Below, one piece after another: positions 5,904 through 14,933 of a DNA stretch of 26,531 bases. Position numbers and translations under genes: made by a program. A model generated the notes under the pieces. That model was not told where the DNA came from. It was given only the letters and a program-made list of their open reading frames with translations, and made no database searches. The DNA is taken from IMG/VR virus record IMGVR_UViG_3300010885_048176, positions 1-26,531 of that record; one strand, given 5' to 3'. The first letter of the stretch is position 1. Each line of letters begins with the position of its first letter. Source of the stretch: a virus.

Positions 5904-6001
5904 CAGACACAACCTATGAGTTCTTTGTTAAGCTAAACAAGGCACTTACTACAAGAAAAAAGAACCCCATAAAACCAACGGGGAATGGCAAGCGACAATG
6001 A
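5247..6001 (+). CDS. Tail assembly chaperone, -1 frameshift fusion (gpGT-like)
   Basis: If ribosomes slip -1 on the T run, reading passes from codon 151 (TTT, 5697-5699) to TTT at 5699-5701 and continues for 100 more residues to TGA at 5999-6001, giving about 251 residues. The shifted part (KSLADIVGRSEDKFTDLYRA, then YILGGDETKFAG) looks like genuine coding sequence. It fills the 81-nt gap between the unshifted stop and the tape measure and overlaps the tape measure start by 17 nt. In lambda-like phages the same slippage makes gpG and gpGT, which coat and recruit the tape measure. The alternative is one missing T in a homopolymer, which would make this the only product. Confidence 0.6.
5693..5701 (+). 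promoter_or_regulatory. Slippery run of nine T (-1 frameshift site)
   Basis: In frame 0 the codons are ACT TTT TTT TTG. T TTT TTT is a valid X XXY YYZ heptamer that permits full re-pairing after a -1 slip. I see no strong stem within 5-10 nt downstream; the nearest is TAGTTC (5722-5727) with GAACTA (5759-5764), which is probably too far and weak. Confidence 0.6.
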
Positions 6002-8354
6002 TGTAGTCATAAACTTTATCGGCAACACTACTCAATTACAGGAAAGTTTAAAAGGAGTTGACCAAGCAGTAATCAATACCGGCAAGGTTTCTGTTGCTGC
6101 TTTTAATGAGTTCAATAAAGCTAATCAACAGGTTGAAAATTCAACCAAAAATGTTTCCGACCAATTCAAGGAACTAACAAAAACAATTGCCGCTGGAGTT
6201 ATTGAGGAGGTTGCAGTTGCCGCCAAAGACGCTTCTATAAATTTTCTTTCATTAAGAACACAGCTTATAAATGCAAAGGAAGGTCTATATCAATTAGAGC
6301 AACAGGGCAAGAAAAATTCAAAGGAGTGGTATGAACAACGCGCCCTAATAGAAAAATTAGCAGTAGCAAATCAAAACTTAAATAAATCAATTAAGGACTT
6401 AGGTTCCAACACCAAAGTATTTTCAGGACTTCTTGAAGGTGTTAGAGGTGTGGCTGCGGGTTTCGAAGTTGCCAAAAGTGCCGCAATGTTATTTGGCGCA
6501 TCACAAGAACAGGCAGAGCAAGCAATAAAAAAATTAGTTCCGGTAATGGCTGCTTTGCAGGGATTGCAGGAATTGCAAATAATAACTTCCGAAGAATCAA
6601 CTGCTGTTTTACTTGTTGAGAAAGGGCAACGTTTAGCAAATGCAGCAGCTATTCAATTACAAACAGCAGTAGAGTCTGAAAATATAATTATAAGCAAAGC
6701 GGCAACCGCTGCGCAATGGGCTTTAAATGTCGCAATGGAGGCAAACCCGATAATGATTGTTGTGGGGGCTTTAGGCGCGGCAGTAGCAGCTTTACTTTAT
6801 TTTACAAGCGGCATGGAAGATGCAACTGATGCGCAAAAGGATTTCAATAAAGAGATTGATAGCGCTGATAAAAAACTACAAGATTCTTACGTGAAAAAAA
6901 TGCAGCTTACTGGTGAACTAACAGAGCAAGAGGCAAAGGCATATCAAATAACGCTTAATAGTGTTAGAGAAAAAATGGCACTTGACAGTAAGGCAAATGA
7001 AGAAAAGAAAAAGAACCTTAAAGACTACGCTCCGGATAAAGCGGCAAAACTAAATGCCGAAATTGACAAACAAACTGCGGAACTATCTTTGAAAATTGAA
7101 GAGCAAAGGCAGTTGGGATTGTATAACTTGAGGCAAGAGGCACTCAATAGTTTAGCCGAACAAGAAGCATCCGATAATCTTAAAAGGCAAAAAGAACAAC
7201 AGCAAAGAGCTAAAGCGGCAAAAGATGCAAAATTAAAAGAATGGCAAGAGGCGCAAAAGGCATTAGATGAATTAGTAGCTCAATCAATTGCAGATGAAAA
7301 TGCTCTTTATGATGAGCAGTCTAAGCGAACAATTGCGCGGATGAAAAATGAGGCGCAAAACCTTTCAAATGAAAAGGATAAACTTTCTTTTATCGAGGAT
7401 TTTTACACCCATAAAGCAGAAATTGAAAATGCTTTTGAATCTATGTCATTTGAAGAGTTTCAGGAGTGGGAAAAGAAAAAGCGAAAGGAGTATAAAGAAA
7501 CTGCCGATGCAGAAAAAAAACAACTTGATGACTCTGTAAAAGCAAAAGAAAAAGCACAAGCTGAAAAAACCGCATTGATTAAAGAGGGCGCAAAAGTCGC
7601 CATCCAAATAGCGCAAACCGTTGCCGATGCAATTTTCACGATTCAGAAAAACAACCGTGATGCTGATTTATCGGCTGAACTTTCGTTGCTTGACCGTAAA
7701 AAGGAACGCGAGTTATCAAACAAGCATAATACAGCCGCACAAATAGAAGCTATCAATGCGAGATACCATCGTATTGAAGCAGCAGCAAAACTAAAAGCAT
7801 GGAAAGCAGACCAAGAAGCGGCAGCTACACAGGCGGGAATAAAAATGGCTTTAGGCGTTGTAAACGCATGGGCAACATCTTCATCATGGATTCAGGCATT
7901 GATTCAAACAGCAGCAGTTGTAGCAGCGGGTGCGGCTGAAATAGCGGTTATTAAATCGCAGAAACCACCACAGTTTGCAGCGGGAACAGAATATGTTCAA
8001 TTGAACGGTGCGCCACGTGGAACAGATACGATTCATGCGATGGTAAACGAAGGGGAAAGAATTGTGCCTACGCATATCAACGAACAACTTAAAGGGGTTG
8101 CAAATGAAGATTTGCCGGCACTTGTTCAGGCAGCTTTGTATTCACCAATGCCACACGCGCCAGAAATGGGAGGCGTTAGTGTAGTGGTTAAACAAGATGC
8201 AATTGATTACAAGAAAATGGCTAAGGCGATTGCTACTGAAATAGCGGCAAACCCGACAACACATATCAATATTGACAAAGGAGGTTTTTCAGTTCACCTA
8301 CGCGATAAGCAAAGGCATGTCGAGTTACTAAATAACAGATATGCGAGTAAGTAA
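5985..8354 (+). CDS. Tail tape measure protein
   Basis: A 789-residue protein that sets tail length and is expected to leave through the tail tube with the DNA. After a short beta N-terminus (VVINFIGNTTQLQESLKGVD) come long Ala/Gln/Lys-rich helices. A hydrophobic segment ANPIMIVVGALGAAVAALLY lies at 253-272, and further coiled-coil stretches run from about 280 to 620 (EQQQRAKAAKDAKLKEWQEA). A second hydrophobic helix follows (IQALIQTAAVVAAGAAEIAV). The C-terminal motif FAAGTEYVQLNGAPRGTDTI, then HAMVNEGERIVP, recurs at the end of tape measures from Bacteroidetes phages. At about 1.5 angstrom per residue this would specify a tail near 120 nm, an inference only. It lies right after the chaperone with a small overlap. 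Confidence 0.88.
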   Translation: MASDNDVVINFIGNTTQLQESLKGVDQAVINTGKVSVAAFNEFNKANQQVENSTKNVSDQFKELTKTIAAGVIEEVAVAAKDASINFLSLRTQLINAKEGLYQLEQQGKKNSKEWYEQRALIEKLAVANQNLNKSIKDLGSNTKVFSGLLEGVRGVAAGFEVAKSAAMLFGASQEQAEQAIKKLVPVMAALQGLQELQIITSEESTAVLLVEKGQRLANAAAIQLQTAVESENIIISKAATAAQWALNVAMEANPIMIVVGALGAAVAALLYFTSGMEDATDAQKDFNKEIDSADKKLQDSYVKKMQLTGELTEQEAKAYQITLNSVREKMALDSKANEEKKKNLKDYAPDKAAKLNAEIDKQTAELSLKIEEQRQLGLYNLRQEALNSLAEQEASDNLKRQKEQQQRAKAAKDAKLKEWQEAQKALDELVAQSIADENALYDEQSKRTIARMKNEAQNLSNEKDKLSFIEDFYTHKAEIENAFESMSFEEFQEWEKKKRKEYKETADAEKKQLDDSVKAKEKAQAEKTALIKEGAKVAIQIAQTVADAIFTIQKNNRDADLSAELSLLDRKKERELSNKHNTAAQIEAINARYHRIEAAAKLKAWKADQEAAATQAGIKMALGVVNAWATSSSWIQALIQTAAVVAAGAAEIAVIKSQKPPQFAAGTEYVQLNGAPRGTDTIHAMVNEGERIVPTHINEQLKGVANEDLPALVQAALYSPMPHAPEMGGVSVVVKQDAIDYKKMAKAIATEIAANPTTHINIDKGGFSVHLRDKQRHVELLNNRYASK

Positions 8355-8355
8355 C

Positions 8356-8544
8356 TTAATAAATAGTTCTTTCAACCCAACTGCAATGAGTGTATGGTGC
8401 GCTGGATTCGCCATTACAGAGATAAACTGTTTCTGTCTGTGTATAATTAGACGTTACAGTCTTTTCAATGCAACGTTGGCACATCTGCGTTTTCTTACAC
8501 GAAGCAAAAGAAATAAGAATGAGGAAAGCAAGTATTGTTTTCAT
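8356..8544 (-). CDS. Small lipoprotein, antisense in the tail operon
   Basis: A 62-residue protein with a textbook lipoprotein signal: MKTILAFLILISFASC, hydrophobic core at 4-13 and lipobox with Cys16, followed by KK. The mature part has four further Cys (QMCQRC, YLCNG, HCSW) that could form disulfides outside the inner membrane. It lies on the minus strand in the 213-nt gap between tape measure and tail-tip genes, with a TACTTTTG box 4 nt before its ATG, so it is expressed apart from the virion operon. Small phage lipoproteins may act in superinfection exclusion or as spanin-like lysis partners; neither can be decided here. The plus strand of this gap shows no better gene. Confidence 0.65.
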   Translation of the reverse strand: MKTILAFLILISFASCKKTQMCQRCIEKTVTSNYTQTETVYLCNGESSAPYTHCSWVERTIY

Positions 8545-8548
8545 GGCT

Positions 8549-8556
8549 CAAAAGTA
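8549..8556 (-). promoter_or_regulatory. TAnnTTTG box of the lipoprotein gene
   Basis: TACTTTTG on the minus strand ends 4 nt before the ATG at 8544. No clean -33 TTG is present (TTTCG at 8577-8573 is the nearest). The spacing repeats that of three other genes. Confidence 0.5.
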
Positions 8557-8567
8557 AGTAAAATATA

Positions 8568-11333
8568 ATGAACGAAAGGTTTACCCTTATTGATTACACA
8601 ATTGACCCTTTGGGGGTTTATAAGGTTATTGAAGAGCCGGTAGGTTGGGATGCTATTAAACTACGCATTGCACGTGATGAAGATTGGCATGGATTCTTCA
8701 ATTTTATAGACGATTCGGTAAATTCTTTAGAGTTTGATTTTAATGCGTTTACTATACTTCAAGACGCGTATCAATTACAGGGAGCTTTAGCCAATGTTCA
8801 TTTACTTATTGAGTTTCAATGTGCCGAAGGAGATTCTTACGAACAGCTTTATTTAGGTCGTTTTGTTTTTAGCAGTTACAAAGCTATTTGTGGCGACCGT
8901 TGTTTTTCTACGTGTAGCGTTGAGGCGTTAGACTGCCTGATGATTTTCCGTAACCGTTACGACCAACAGGTAGATTTAGATTCTCTCAATTCGTTTGATG
9001 ACGAACCTGTTTTGCAATCGGTTGTTATTGATGCAACATTTGCGGTAAGTGGCGGGGATAACACCATTGATTTTATAGGGGATTACGAATGGATGACACT
9101 CGGAATGCCTTTAGTAATTACGGGAACTGCGTCAAATAACTCAACATTCACTATTATTTTAGTGGCGCATTCTATTGATTCATCTTCGGTAGCTCATACA
9201 GTAGTTACAGTAACGGAAACCGTAGTTAATGAAGCATCTGTTTCGGCAACCGTTGGCGCAACCTTTCCAATGCCTAATCTTACGGCTTACGCTGCACTAA
9301 ATAAGGAAATTACTATTCCATCGAAAACCATTAAGTTAGTTAGCCAGTGGAGGGCAAATGCTGATACTACTTATACCGATACTAATCTCGTTCAATCATC
9401 GCTTATTACTCCTAAAATTGAAAGGTTGGCATTTACTCCCGATTGGGCTAATGTAATTTCTGAAATTGACAATACTTTAGTCGGAGAAGGAATTTTTATT
9501 GACGGAACAGGAACTCCGAGTTATACATTTGACCAGGCAAACCCACCTGACAATCTTATTTACTTTACTGGTCAAAATGGTGGAGGAACATTAGGTTGCA
9601 CTGGGGATATAACCATAGAATTAAATTTTAACTACAAGATTGAGTTTAGTAGTTGTCTTGTTTATGAGTTAAAAATGTATATAGTTAAGGACTTTGATTT
9701 CAACGCGCCTTACACAGGGCAGACAACCGGTCCACAACAATGGGTATGGGATTTAATTGTAGACCCGTTCAACTTCAATGTTTTTAATCAAACTATTACT
9801 ACAAGTATTCTACAGAATGAAAACATCTACATATTTTTTACGATTACATATTCATGTGGATTAGATGCAGGTCAGTTAAGCCTTTCATTTAAAAACACAA
9901 ACTTTTTCAAGGTTTCCATTGATTCAGTTTGCGACCCTTCGCCCGCTAATGTTTACCTGATAAATGAAACACTTGCACGATGCACCGAGGCAATTACAAA
10001 TGATTGCATGACGGTTTACTCCGATTACTTCGGGCGAACTGATGCGCAACCTTATGCAAGCGATGTAAACGGATGTATGGGGTTCAGAAGTATTTCAAAT
10101 GGTTTAAAAATTCGTAATGCGCCATCGCCAAACGGATTTAGTTCGCCTCGAATGACAGTGAGCATGAAAGATTGTTTCGATGCGCTGAATGCAACAGATA
10201 ATATCGGGATGGGATTGGAGGACGACCCGAATAGACCAGGACAGAAACTAATCAGAGTTGAACCGGTTCATTATTTCTACAATGATTCTGTTTTACTCAC
10301 GTGCGACCACATAAGAACTGTAAACCGAGATGTTGACCCTTCTATTATTTATTCAAAATACAGAGGCGGTTACGCGCATTTCGAGACGTGGAACGCTAAC
10401 GGATTGTTTGACCTTTATGCGGGCAGGGAATATAGAACCGAACTTTCCGAGCTAAAGAATGAACTCGAAAGGGTTTGTAAATTCATTGCTTCTGATTATG
10501 CTATTGAAGTAACACGCAGGCAATACGGAACAACAACAAGCGATTGGCGGTATGATTCAGATATATTCTTCCTGTGCTTAGCGAACCTACTTATTGGCTC
10601 TATAAAATGGAAAACAGATGGCGGGGCAGGCGATACCGGCTTCTTGTTAGTGAATGTAGATTACACAGCATACTTTCAGGCTGGTGATACAATTGTGATT
10701 TCAAACACATCGTATAACAACGGAACATATACGGTTGTTTCATCCACATACGATATACTTGGGAATACATTTGTTGTTGTTTCCCCAGACGTTTTATTTA
10801 ACAATACAGACCCATCCGCACATATTTATAACCTAACTAAAGCACTTCCATTTTTAAACGTTAAACAAGGCATAGTTAGTGGCTCAAATGTTCTTTTCCC
10901 TGAATCGGTAATCAATTATGAGATTGTTCCTTCGCGCAATGCAATGAGATGGTTAAAAACTATTCTACAAAGCTACCGTCAGTATTTAACAGGAAAACTT
11001 AGATTTACAAAAGGAACTGGCAATATAGTTGGTCAGGGTTTGGTAAATGATGATACCGGATGCCGAATAGAGAATCAACTTATTCAGGAGAAAATGGATA
11101 TTGATTTGAATTTGTTCGAAACTCCCGAAGATAACTATCCGATTTTTTTTCCTGAATTGGTAAAGTTCGAATATCCTTTATCGTATGCCGATTACCTTAA
11201 TATTATTGCAAACCCTTATGGACTAATTGGTTTCCAATGTGGTGAAAACGCAGTTGAATACGGTTGGATTGAAGATTTACAGTATAGCCCATACGAAGGG
11301 ATGGCAGAATTTACTTTAAGAACTAAAATTTAA
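8568..11333 (+). CDS. Large tail / baseplate structural protein
   Basis: A 921-residue virion protein without signal or membrane segment, placed directly after the tape measure where siphoviruses encode distal tail and tail-associated proteins. The N-terminus (IDPLGVYKVIEEPVGWDAIK, then RDEDWHGFFNFIDDSVNSLE) resembles an opening shared by tail proteins of Bacteroidetes phages. Residues about 140-560 are rich in Thr/Ser and beta strands (VVIDATFAVSGGDNTIDFIG). A helical stretch GREYRTELSELKNELERVCK lies near 615-640, and a compact alpha/beta end closes the protein. No hydrolase or peptidase motif is visible. Likely role: tail tip or baseplate hub, inferred from position and size. Confidence 0.7.
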   Translation: MNERFTLIDYTIDPLGVYKVIEEPVGWDAIKLRIARDEDWHGFFNFIDDSVNSLEFDFNAFTILQDAYQLQGALANVHLLIEFQCAEGDSYEQLYLGRFVFSSYKAICGDRCFSTCSVEALDCLMIFRNRYDQQVDLDSLNSFDDEPVLQSVVIDATFAVSGGDNTIDFIGDYEWMTLGMPLVITGTASNNSTFTIILVAHSIDSSSVAHTVVTVTETVVNEASVSATVGATFPMPNLTAYAALNKEITIPSKTIKLVSQWRANADTTYTDTNLVQSSLITPKIERLAFTPDWANVISEIDNTLVGEGIFIDGTGTPSYTFDQANPPDNLIYFTGQNGGGTLGCTGDITIELNFNYKIEFSSCLVYELKMYIVKDFDFNAPYTGQTTGPQQWVWDLIVDPFNFNVFNQTITTSILQNENIYIFFTITYSCGLDAGQLSLSFKNTNFFKVSIDSVCDPSPANVYLINETLARCTEAITNDCMTVYSDYFGRTDAQPYASDVNGCMGFRSISNGLKIRNAPSPNGFSSPRMTVSMKDCFDALNATDNIGMGLEDDPNRPGQKLIRVEPVHYFYNDSVLLTCDHIRTVNRDVDPSIIYSKYRGGYAHFETWNANGLFDLYAGREYRTELSELKNELERVCKFIASDYAIEVTRRQYGTTTSDWRYDSDIFFLCLANLLIGSIKWKTDGGAGDTGFLLVNVDYTAYFQAGDTIVISNTSYNNGTYTVVSSTYDILGNTFVVVSPDVLFNNTDPSAHIYNLTKALPFLNVKQGIVSGSNVLFPESVINYEIVPSRNAMRWLKTILQSYRQYLTGKLRFTKGTGNIVGQGLVNDDTGCRIENQLIQEKMDIDLNLFETPEDNYPIFFPELVKFEYPLSYADYLNIIANPYGLIGFQCGENAVEYGWIEDLQYSPYEGMAEFTLRTKI

Positions 11334-11338
11334 GCATA

Positions 11339-12208
11339 ATGAGTTACTACTCCTTTTCCTCCCCACCATTTTCTTTCATGGACGTTCAGTCTCCATCTGA
11401 TGAATACTGCGGTCAAACAGATTATCCATGTATTCCAGTTATGTTTTTACAAGAAATGCAGTTTCAGGTAATTTGCGAGACTGATGACCCTGATTTTTTA
11501 GACCTTAGCATTATTGCTTCAGTAGATACCGATTGCGGAAGCAGCGGGATAAACAAGCCGGAAAACTATACTTCTACATGGACACAAATTTCAGGTTATG
11601 GAGAACCATTAAAATTTGTAGGGAATTTTGGATTTAATAGTTCTATTATATTTTCCGATTATCCAACAGCGACATGCTTTTTCATAAGCATTTATATTGG
11701 TAGTGGAGATAATTATGAATTTCAATATTGCTTTACTCAATGCTTCACAAAAATAGCAAGTGGCAATGAATGTTATACGACTGTATATTCTTACGCTGGC
11801 ACATCAAACTCTTTTGGATTCTATTACACAAACAATGACGGTGATAACTTCTACAATCAGATTAGATTGCCTACCTATTTACATTCTCCGGTAAACGCGG
11901 AAGAGCAAAAAAGCTATGCTAAAAGCGATGGCGATATAAGAAAAATTATGCACCGAATATGGAAAGACTTCAACGTTAAAACAGATTTTTTCCCTGCTGG
12001 ATGGATTGAAAAGTTTACAATTATGACAGCTCATACAGGATTATTTGTAACTGATTTTTATGGTGGCGTAAATGGGTTTATGGTAAGAACTGAAAAAGTT
12101 GACATTGATTGGAAAGAAGATGATATGCCAATTTACAAACTTGCTCAGGCAAAAACAGTATTAAGATTGGCAGAACCTCGGCAAACACTAAATTCAAATT
12201 GCACATGA
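11339..12208 (+). CDS. Tail-associated virion protein
   Basis: A 289-residue protein starting 5 nt after the previous stop. It is beta-rich, contains about a dozen Cys, mostly before residue 150 (CGQTDYPCIPV, TDCGSSG, CFFISIY, YCFTQCFTKI), and has no signal peptide. The second half (SFGFYYTNNDGDNFYNQIRL, then KIMHRIWKDFNVKTDFFPAG) resembles a block seen in small tail proteins of Bacteroidetes phages that follow the large tail protein. Its TGA overlaps the ATG of the glycosyltransferase gene. A role in the tail tip or in receptor contact is plausible from position. I do not recognise a named family. Confidence 0.6.
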   Translation: MSYYSFSSPPFSFMDVQSPSDEYCGQTDYPCIPVMFLQEMQFQVICETDDPDFLDLSIIASVDTDCGSSGINKPENYTSTWTQISGYGEPLKFVGNFGFNSSIIFSDYPTATCFFISIYIGSGDNYEFQYCFTQCFTKIASGNECYTTVYSYAGTSNSFGFYYTNNDGDNFYNQIRLPTYLHSPVNAEEQKSYAKSDGDIRKIMHRIWKDFNVKTDFFPAGWIEKFTIMTAHTGLFVTDFYGGVNGFMVRTEKVDIDWKEDDMPIYKLAQAKTVLRLAEPRQTLNSNCT

Positions 12209-13080
12209 TAGCAGAAAGGGGAATTGTAATTATCGCTTTAGGCAATCCGCAATACGGGCGCATGGCTGCAAATTTAGCGGCATCTATACGCTATAAGGAT
12301 AGAGAAGTAAACATTCATTTGGTTTACTCAGGAGATGCGCTTAATCATCTTACCGACCAACACAAATCCATGTTCAGCACATTTGCAGAATGTCCGAAAG
12401 AATTTTATACCAAGAACGGTAAAGAAGTTTTTTTAAAGGCAAAGACCTGTATTTATGAACTGTCTCCATTTGAAGAAACAATTCTTTTTGATGCCGACAT
12501 GATTTGTTTTCCGGTAAAGCCAATTTCGCAAATGTTTGACGAATTCAGAGAAGTTGATTTCACCATACAAAACAGAGGCTTTTGCGAATTGAGCAAAGAT
12601 GAACTCAGTAAAACATATTCTTTATGGTGCGATATTAACGAGGTAAAAAAGGTTTACCAAACAACAGGCAGATTCTATCAGTTGGCAAGTGAGTTCATTT
12701 ATTTTAAACGCACCGAAGAAAACCAAAAATATTTCTCCCTTGCTCGTGAAGTATTCGACAATCCTAAAGTAAAAGCAACGGAGTTCGGGATGGATATACC
12801 GGATGAACTTGCATTTGACATTGCATCCGCTGTATTGGCACATTATCCGCACAAAGATAATTACGTGGTGGTTTATTGGAGCATAGCAGATAAACAAATG
12901 CAATGGACAGATATTCTGCATAAGTATTGGGGATATTCGATTGGAGGAAATGTAATTCCCGAGTCTACTTTACAGCGGTATAATCAGCTTGCACAGAGTC
13001 AGGCGCGTGGATTAGGATTACCCTTTCATTACAAGGCATACAATAAAAAAACGTGGAATAAACAAAGACAATCAAAATGA
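12205..13080 (+). CDS. GT-A fold glycosyltransferase between tail and portal genes
   Basis: A 291-residue sugar transferase. The N-terminus GIVIIALGNPQYGRMAANLA is a Rossmann-like nucleotide-sugar half; ETILFDADMI carries the D-x-D metal motif at D96 and D98; later IPDELAFDIASAV and PFHYKAYNKKTWNKQ resemble acceptor-side motifs of phage enzymes of this type. I chose ATG at 12205, which makes an ATGA overlap with the preceding gene, over a TTG six bases earlier. It overlaps the portal ATG by 4 nt on the other side, so it is locked into the structural operon and probably made late. Substrate is unknown; glycosylation of a virion protein would fit. Confidence 0.72.
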   Translation: MIAERGIVIIALGNPQYGRMAANLAASIRYKDREVNIHLVYSGDALNHLTDQHKSMFSTFAECPKEFYTKNGKEVFLKAKTCIYELSPFEETILFDADMICFPVKPISQMFDEFREVDFTIQNRGFCELSKDELSKTYSLWCDINEVKKVYQTTGRFYQLASEFIYFKRTEENQKYFSLAREVFDNPKVKATEFGMDIPDELAFDIASAVLAHYPHKDNYVVVYWSIADKQMQWTDILHKYWGYSIGGNVIPESTLQRYNQLAQSQARGLGLPFHYKAYNKKTWNKQRQSK

Positions 13081-14927
13081 TTTCAACAGACACAGCAAAA
13101 AACCTTACCGATGCAGTTTTGCTCGAATACTTCAAAGGCAGAAGACGCTCGCCTATTTATGACGAATGCGTAAAAATGTATCATGAGTTAAAAATTCATG
13201 CTGACGGGCTTTATCCAACTAAGTTGATTGAAGAGCGCAGACCACATGAATCCGCCTCTATTCACGATTACAGAAAAAAGATTTACCAAAGCAAAACAAA
13301 AGAAACGTTTAACTCGGTAAATACTTCATTGGATAAAATTCGCAGGAGTTCCGATTGGACTATTGAGTATGATACTGAAAATAAACCCGCTTCAATCAAA
13401 GAAGGAGAAACGCTTTTCGATTACTGCGAAGAGGATTTTCCATATTACACATCACTCACCAATTGGGTGTTTGGCGTGTTGAAGAAGGAGTATTTGATAG
13501 ACCCTAATGGAATAATTGTAGTTTGCCCGTTATCAGAACCGGTAACAGACCAGGAATATCTCAAACCTTACCCCATCATTTTCAACAGCGAACAGATTCT
13601 TGATTACATCGAAAATCAGTATGCTGTTTTGAAATCACTGAACAAGTATAAATACACTGATAGTAAGAGCGAGAAACAGCAGGGCGAAATGTGGTATGTG
13701 GTAAAGAGCGATGTAATTGAAACGTGGGCAGAAGTTAATACAGACAAAACAATTTCATTAGTTGGCACTTACACGCATAACCTCGGCTACATTCCTATTA
13801 TCAGAATTAAAGCAGTGTTCCTTAATTCGCATGAAGAGTATTCAGTTTGGGAAAGTCGCATAAACTCAATAGTTCCATCCCTTAATGAAGCAGTGCGTGA
13901 ATATTCTGATTTACAGGGCGCAAGGGTTGGTGCTATGTATCCTGAAAAATGGGAATGGCAATCACAGCCATGTCAGGGATGCAAAGATGCGGCTGGAATT
14001 TCTACGGGCAAGATTTTAGAGCAATACGGGAAGCAGCAAAAGTCGAGATATATTACATGCCCTTCATGTCAGGGAACAGGAACACAGGGCGTATCCGGTC
14101 CATACAAAAAATTCATCGTTCGCAGTTCTAAGCAAAACATGGGCGAAACACCTGCGCCAATTCCTCCGTTTGGTTATGTTCCAAAGGGCGATGTAGTGGC
14201 AATTGTTGACGCTATGGATAAAAGCGTTTCGAAACATAAATACGAAGCTCTATCATCTATCAACATGCAATTTCTAATGCAAGTTCCATTATCTATTTCG
14301 GGCGATGCAAAAATGGTTGACCGAGATGAATTGAACAATTTCGTTTACAGTATTGCTGAAGACCTTATCCGCATAATGGATGAAATCTATTGGATGATTG
14401 CAGACTATCGTTATCGCACTTTAGTTCCTGACAAGAAAAAGCGCAAAGAGCTATGCCCTGAAATACCTGTCCCGCAAAAGTTTGATTTGCTTTCCTCACA
14501 GTATTTAATTCAGGAACTTACACAAGCTGGGCAGTCAGGTTTAAGCGATATTTCTTTAAAGGCATTTGAAATAGATTTCTGTTCAAAGAAATTTGCCGAA
14601 CAACCCGAGGTAAAGGAAGAATTAGAATTGAACTTCAAACTTGACCCGTTAGCAGCTAAAACAGAAGATGAAAAGTTGGCTATTAAGCAGGGAGGCGGTT
14701 GCCGTGAAGTTGATTATATTATTTCGTGCAATATTGGTTTCTACATTAAAAAGGCATTGGCAGAACATAAAGACTTCTGCGAAATGAAATTGGATGAGCA
14801 AATGACTGTTTTAGAAGGTTACGCGGATAAGGTTGTTTCAAGCAATTCATTAAAGGAGAATACAATGAAAAAACAACCCGATATTACCAATGTAATTCCA
14901 ATACGTCAAGAAGGGGGCGCAGAATAA
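13077..14927 (+). CDS. Portal protein with zinc-ribbon insertion
   Basis: A 616-residue portal-type protein, which forms the ring at the capsid vertex and docks the terminase. Evidence: length, the immediate downstream minor head protein, a helical N-terminus (YDECVKMYHELKIHADGLYP), a central beta/alpha core (IPIIRIKAVFLNSHEEYSVW, SIVPSLNEAVREYSDLQGAR), and a long helical C-terminal half (SIAEDLIRIMDEIYWMIADY). Unusual: CQGC at 299-302 and CPSCQGTG at 328-335 make a treble-clef or DnaJ-like zinc pair inside the protein, close to the expected wing/clip region. I do not know of this in classical portals. It shares an ATGA overlap with the glycosyltransferase gene. Portal is the best fit; no search was run. 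Confidence 0.75.
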   Translation: MISTDTAKNLTDAVLLEYFKGRRRSPIYDECVKMYHELKIHADGLYPTKLIEERRPHESASIHDYRKKIYQSKTKETFNSVNTSLDKIRRSSDWTIEYDTENKPASIKEGETLFDYCEEDFPYYTSLTNWVFGVLKKEYLIDPNGIIVVCPLSEPVTDQEYLKPYPIIFNSEQILDYIENQYAVLKSLNKYKYTDSKSEKQQGEMWYVVKSDVIETWAEVNTDKTISLVGTYTHNLGYIPIIRIKAVFLNSHEEYSVWESRINSIVPSLNEAVREYSDLQGARVGAMYPEKWEWQSQPCQGCKDAAGISTGKILEQYGKQQKSRYITCPSCQGTGTQGVSGPYKKFIVRSSKQNMGETPAPIPPFGYVPKGDVVAIVDAMDKSVSKHKYEALSSINMQFLMQVPLSISGDAKMVDRDELNNFVYSIAEDLIRIMDEIYWMIADYRYRTLVPDKKKRKELCPEIPVPQKFDLLSSQYLIQELTQAGQSGLSDISLKAFEIDFCSKKFAEQPEVKEELELNFKLDPLAAKTEDEKLAIKQGGGCREVDYIISCNIGFYIKKALAEHKDFCEMKLDEQMTVLEGYADKVVSSNSLKENTMKKQPDITNVIPIRQEGGAE

Positions 14928-14933
14928 AAGGAC

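Noticed and set aside
5666-6001. An independent gene starting at TTG 5666
   Set aside because: It starts inside the chaperone frame on a non-ATG codon. Joining by a -1 slip at the T run explains it better.
8341-8568. Plus-strand 75-codon frame after the tape measure
   Set aside because: It overlaps the stop of the tape measure, has no family-like features, and is the shadow of the much better lipoprotein gene on the other strand.
12199-13080. TTG start of the glycosyltransferase at 12199
   Set aside because: ATG at 12205 forms the usual ATGA overlap and begins the first beta strand at the normal distance.
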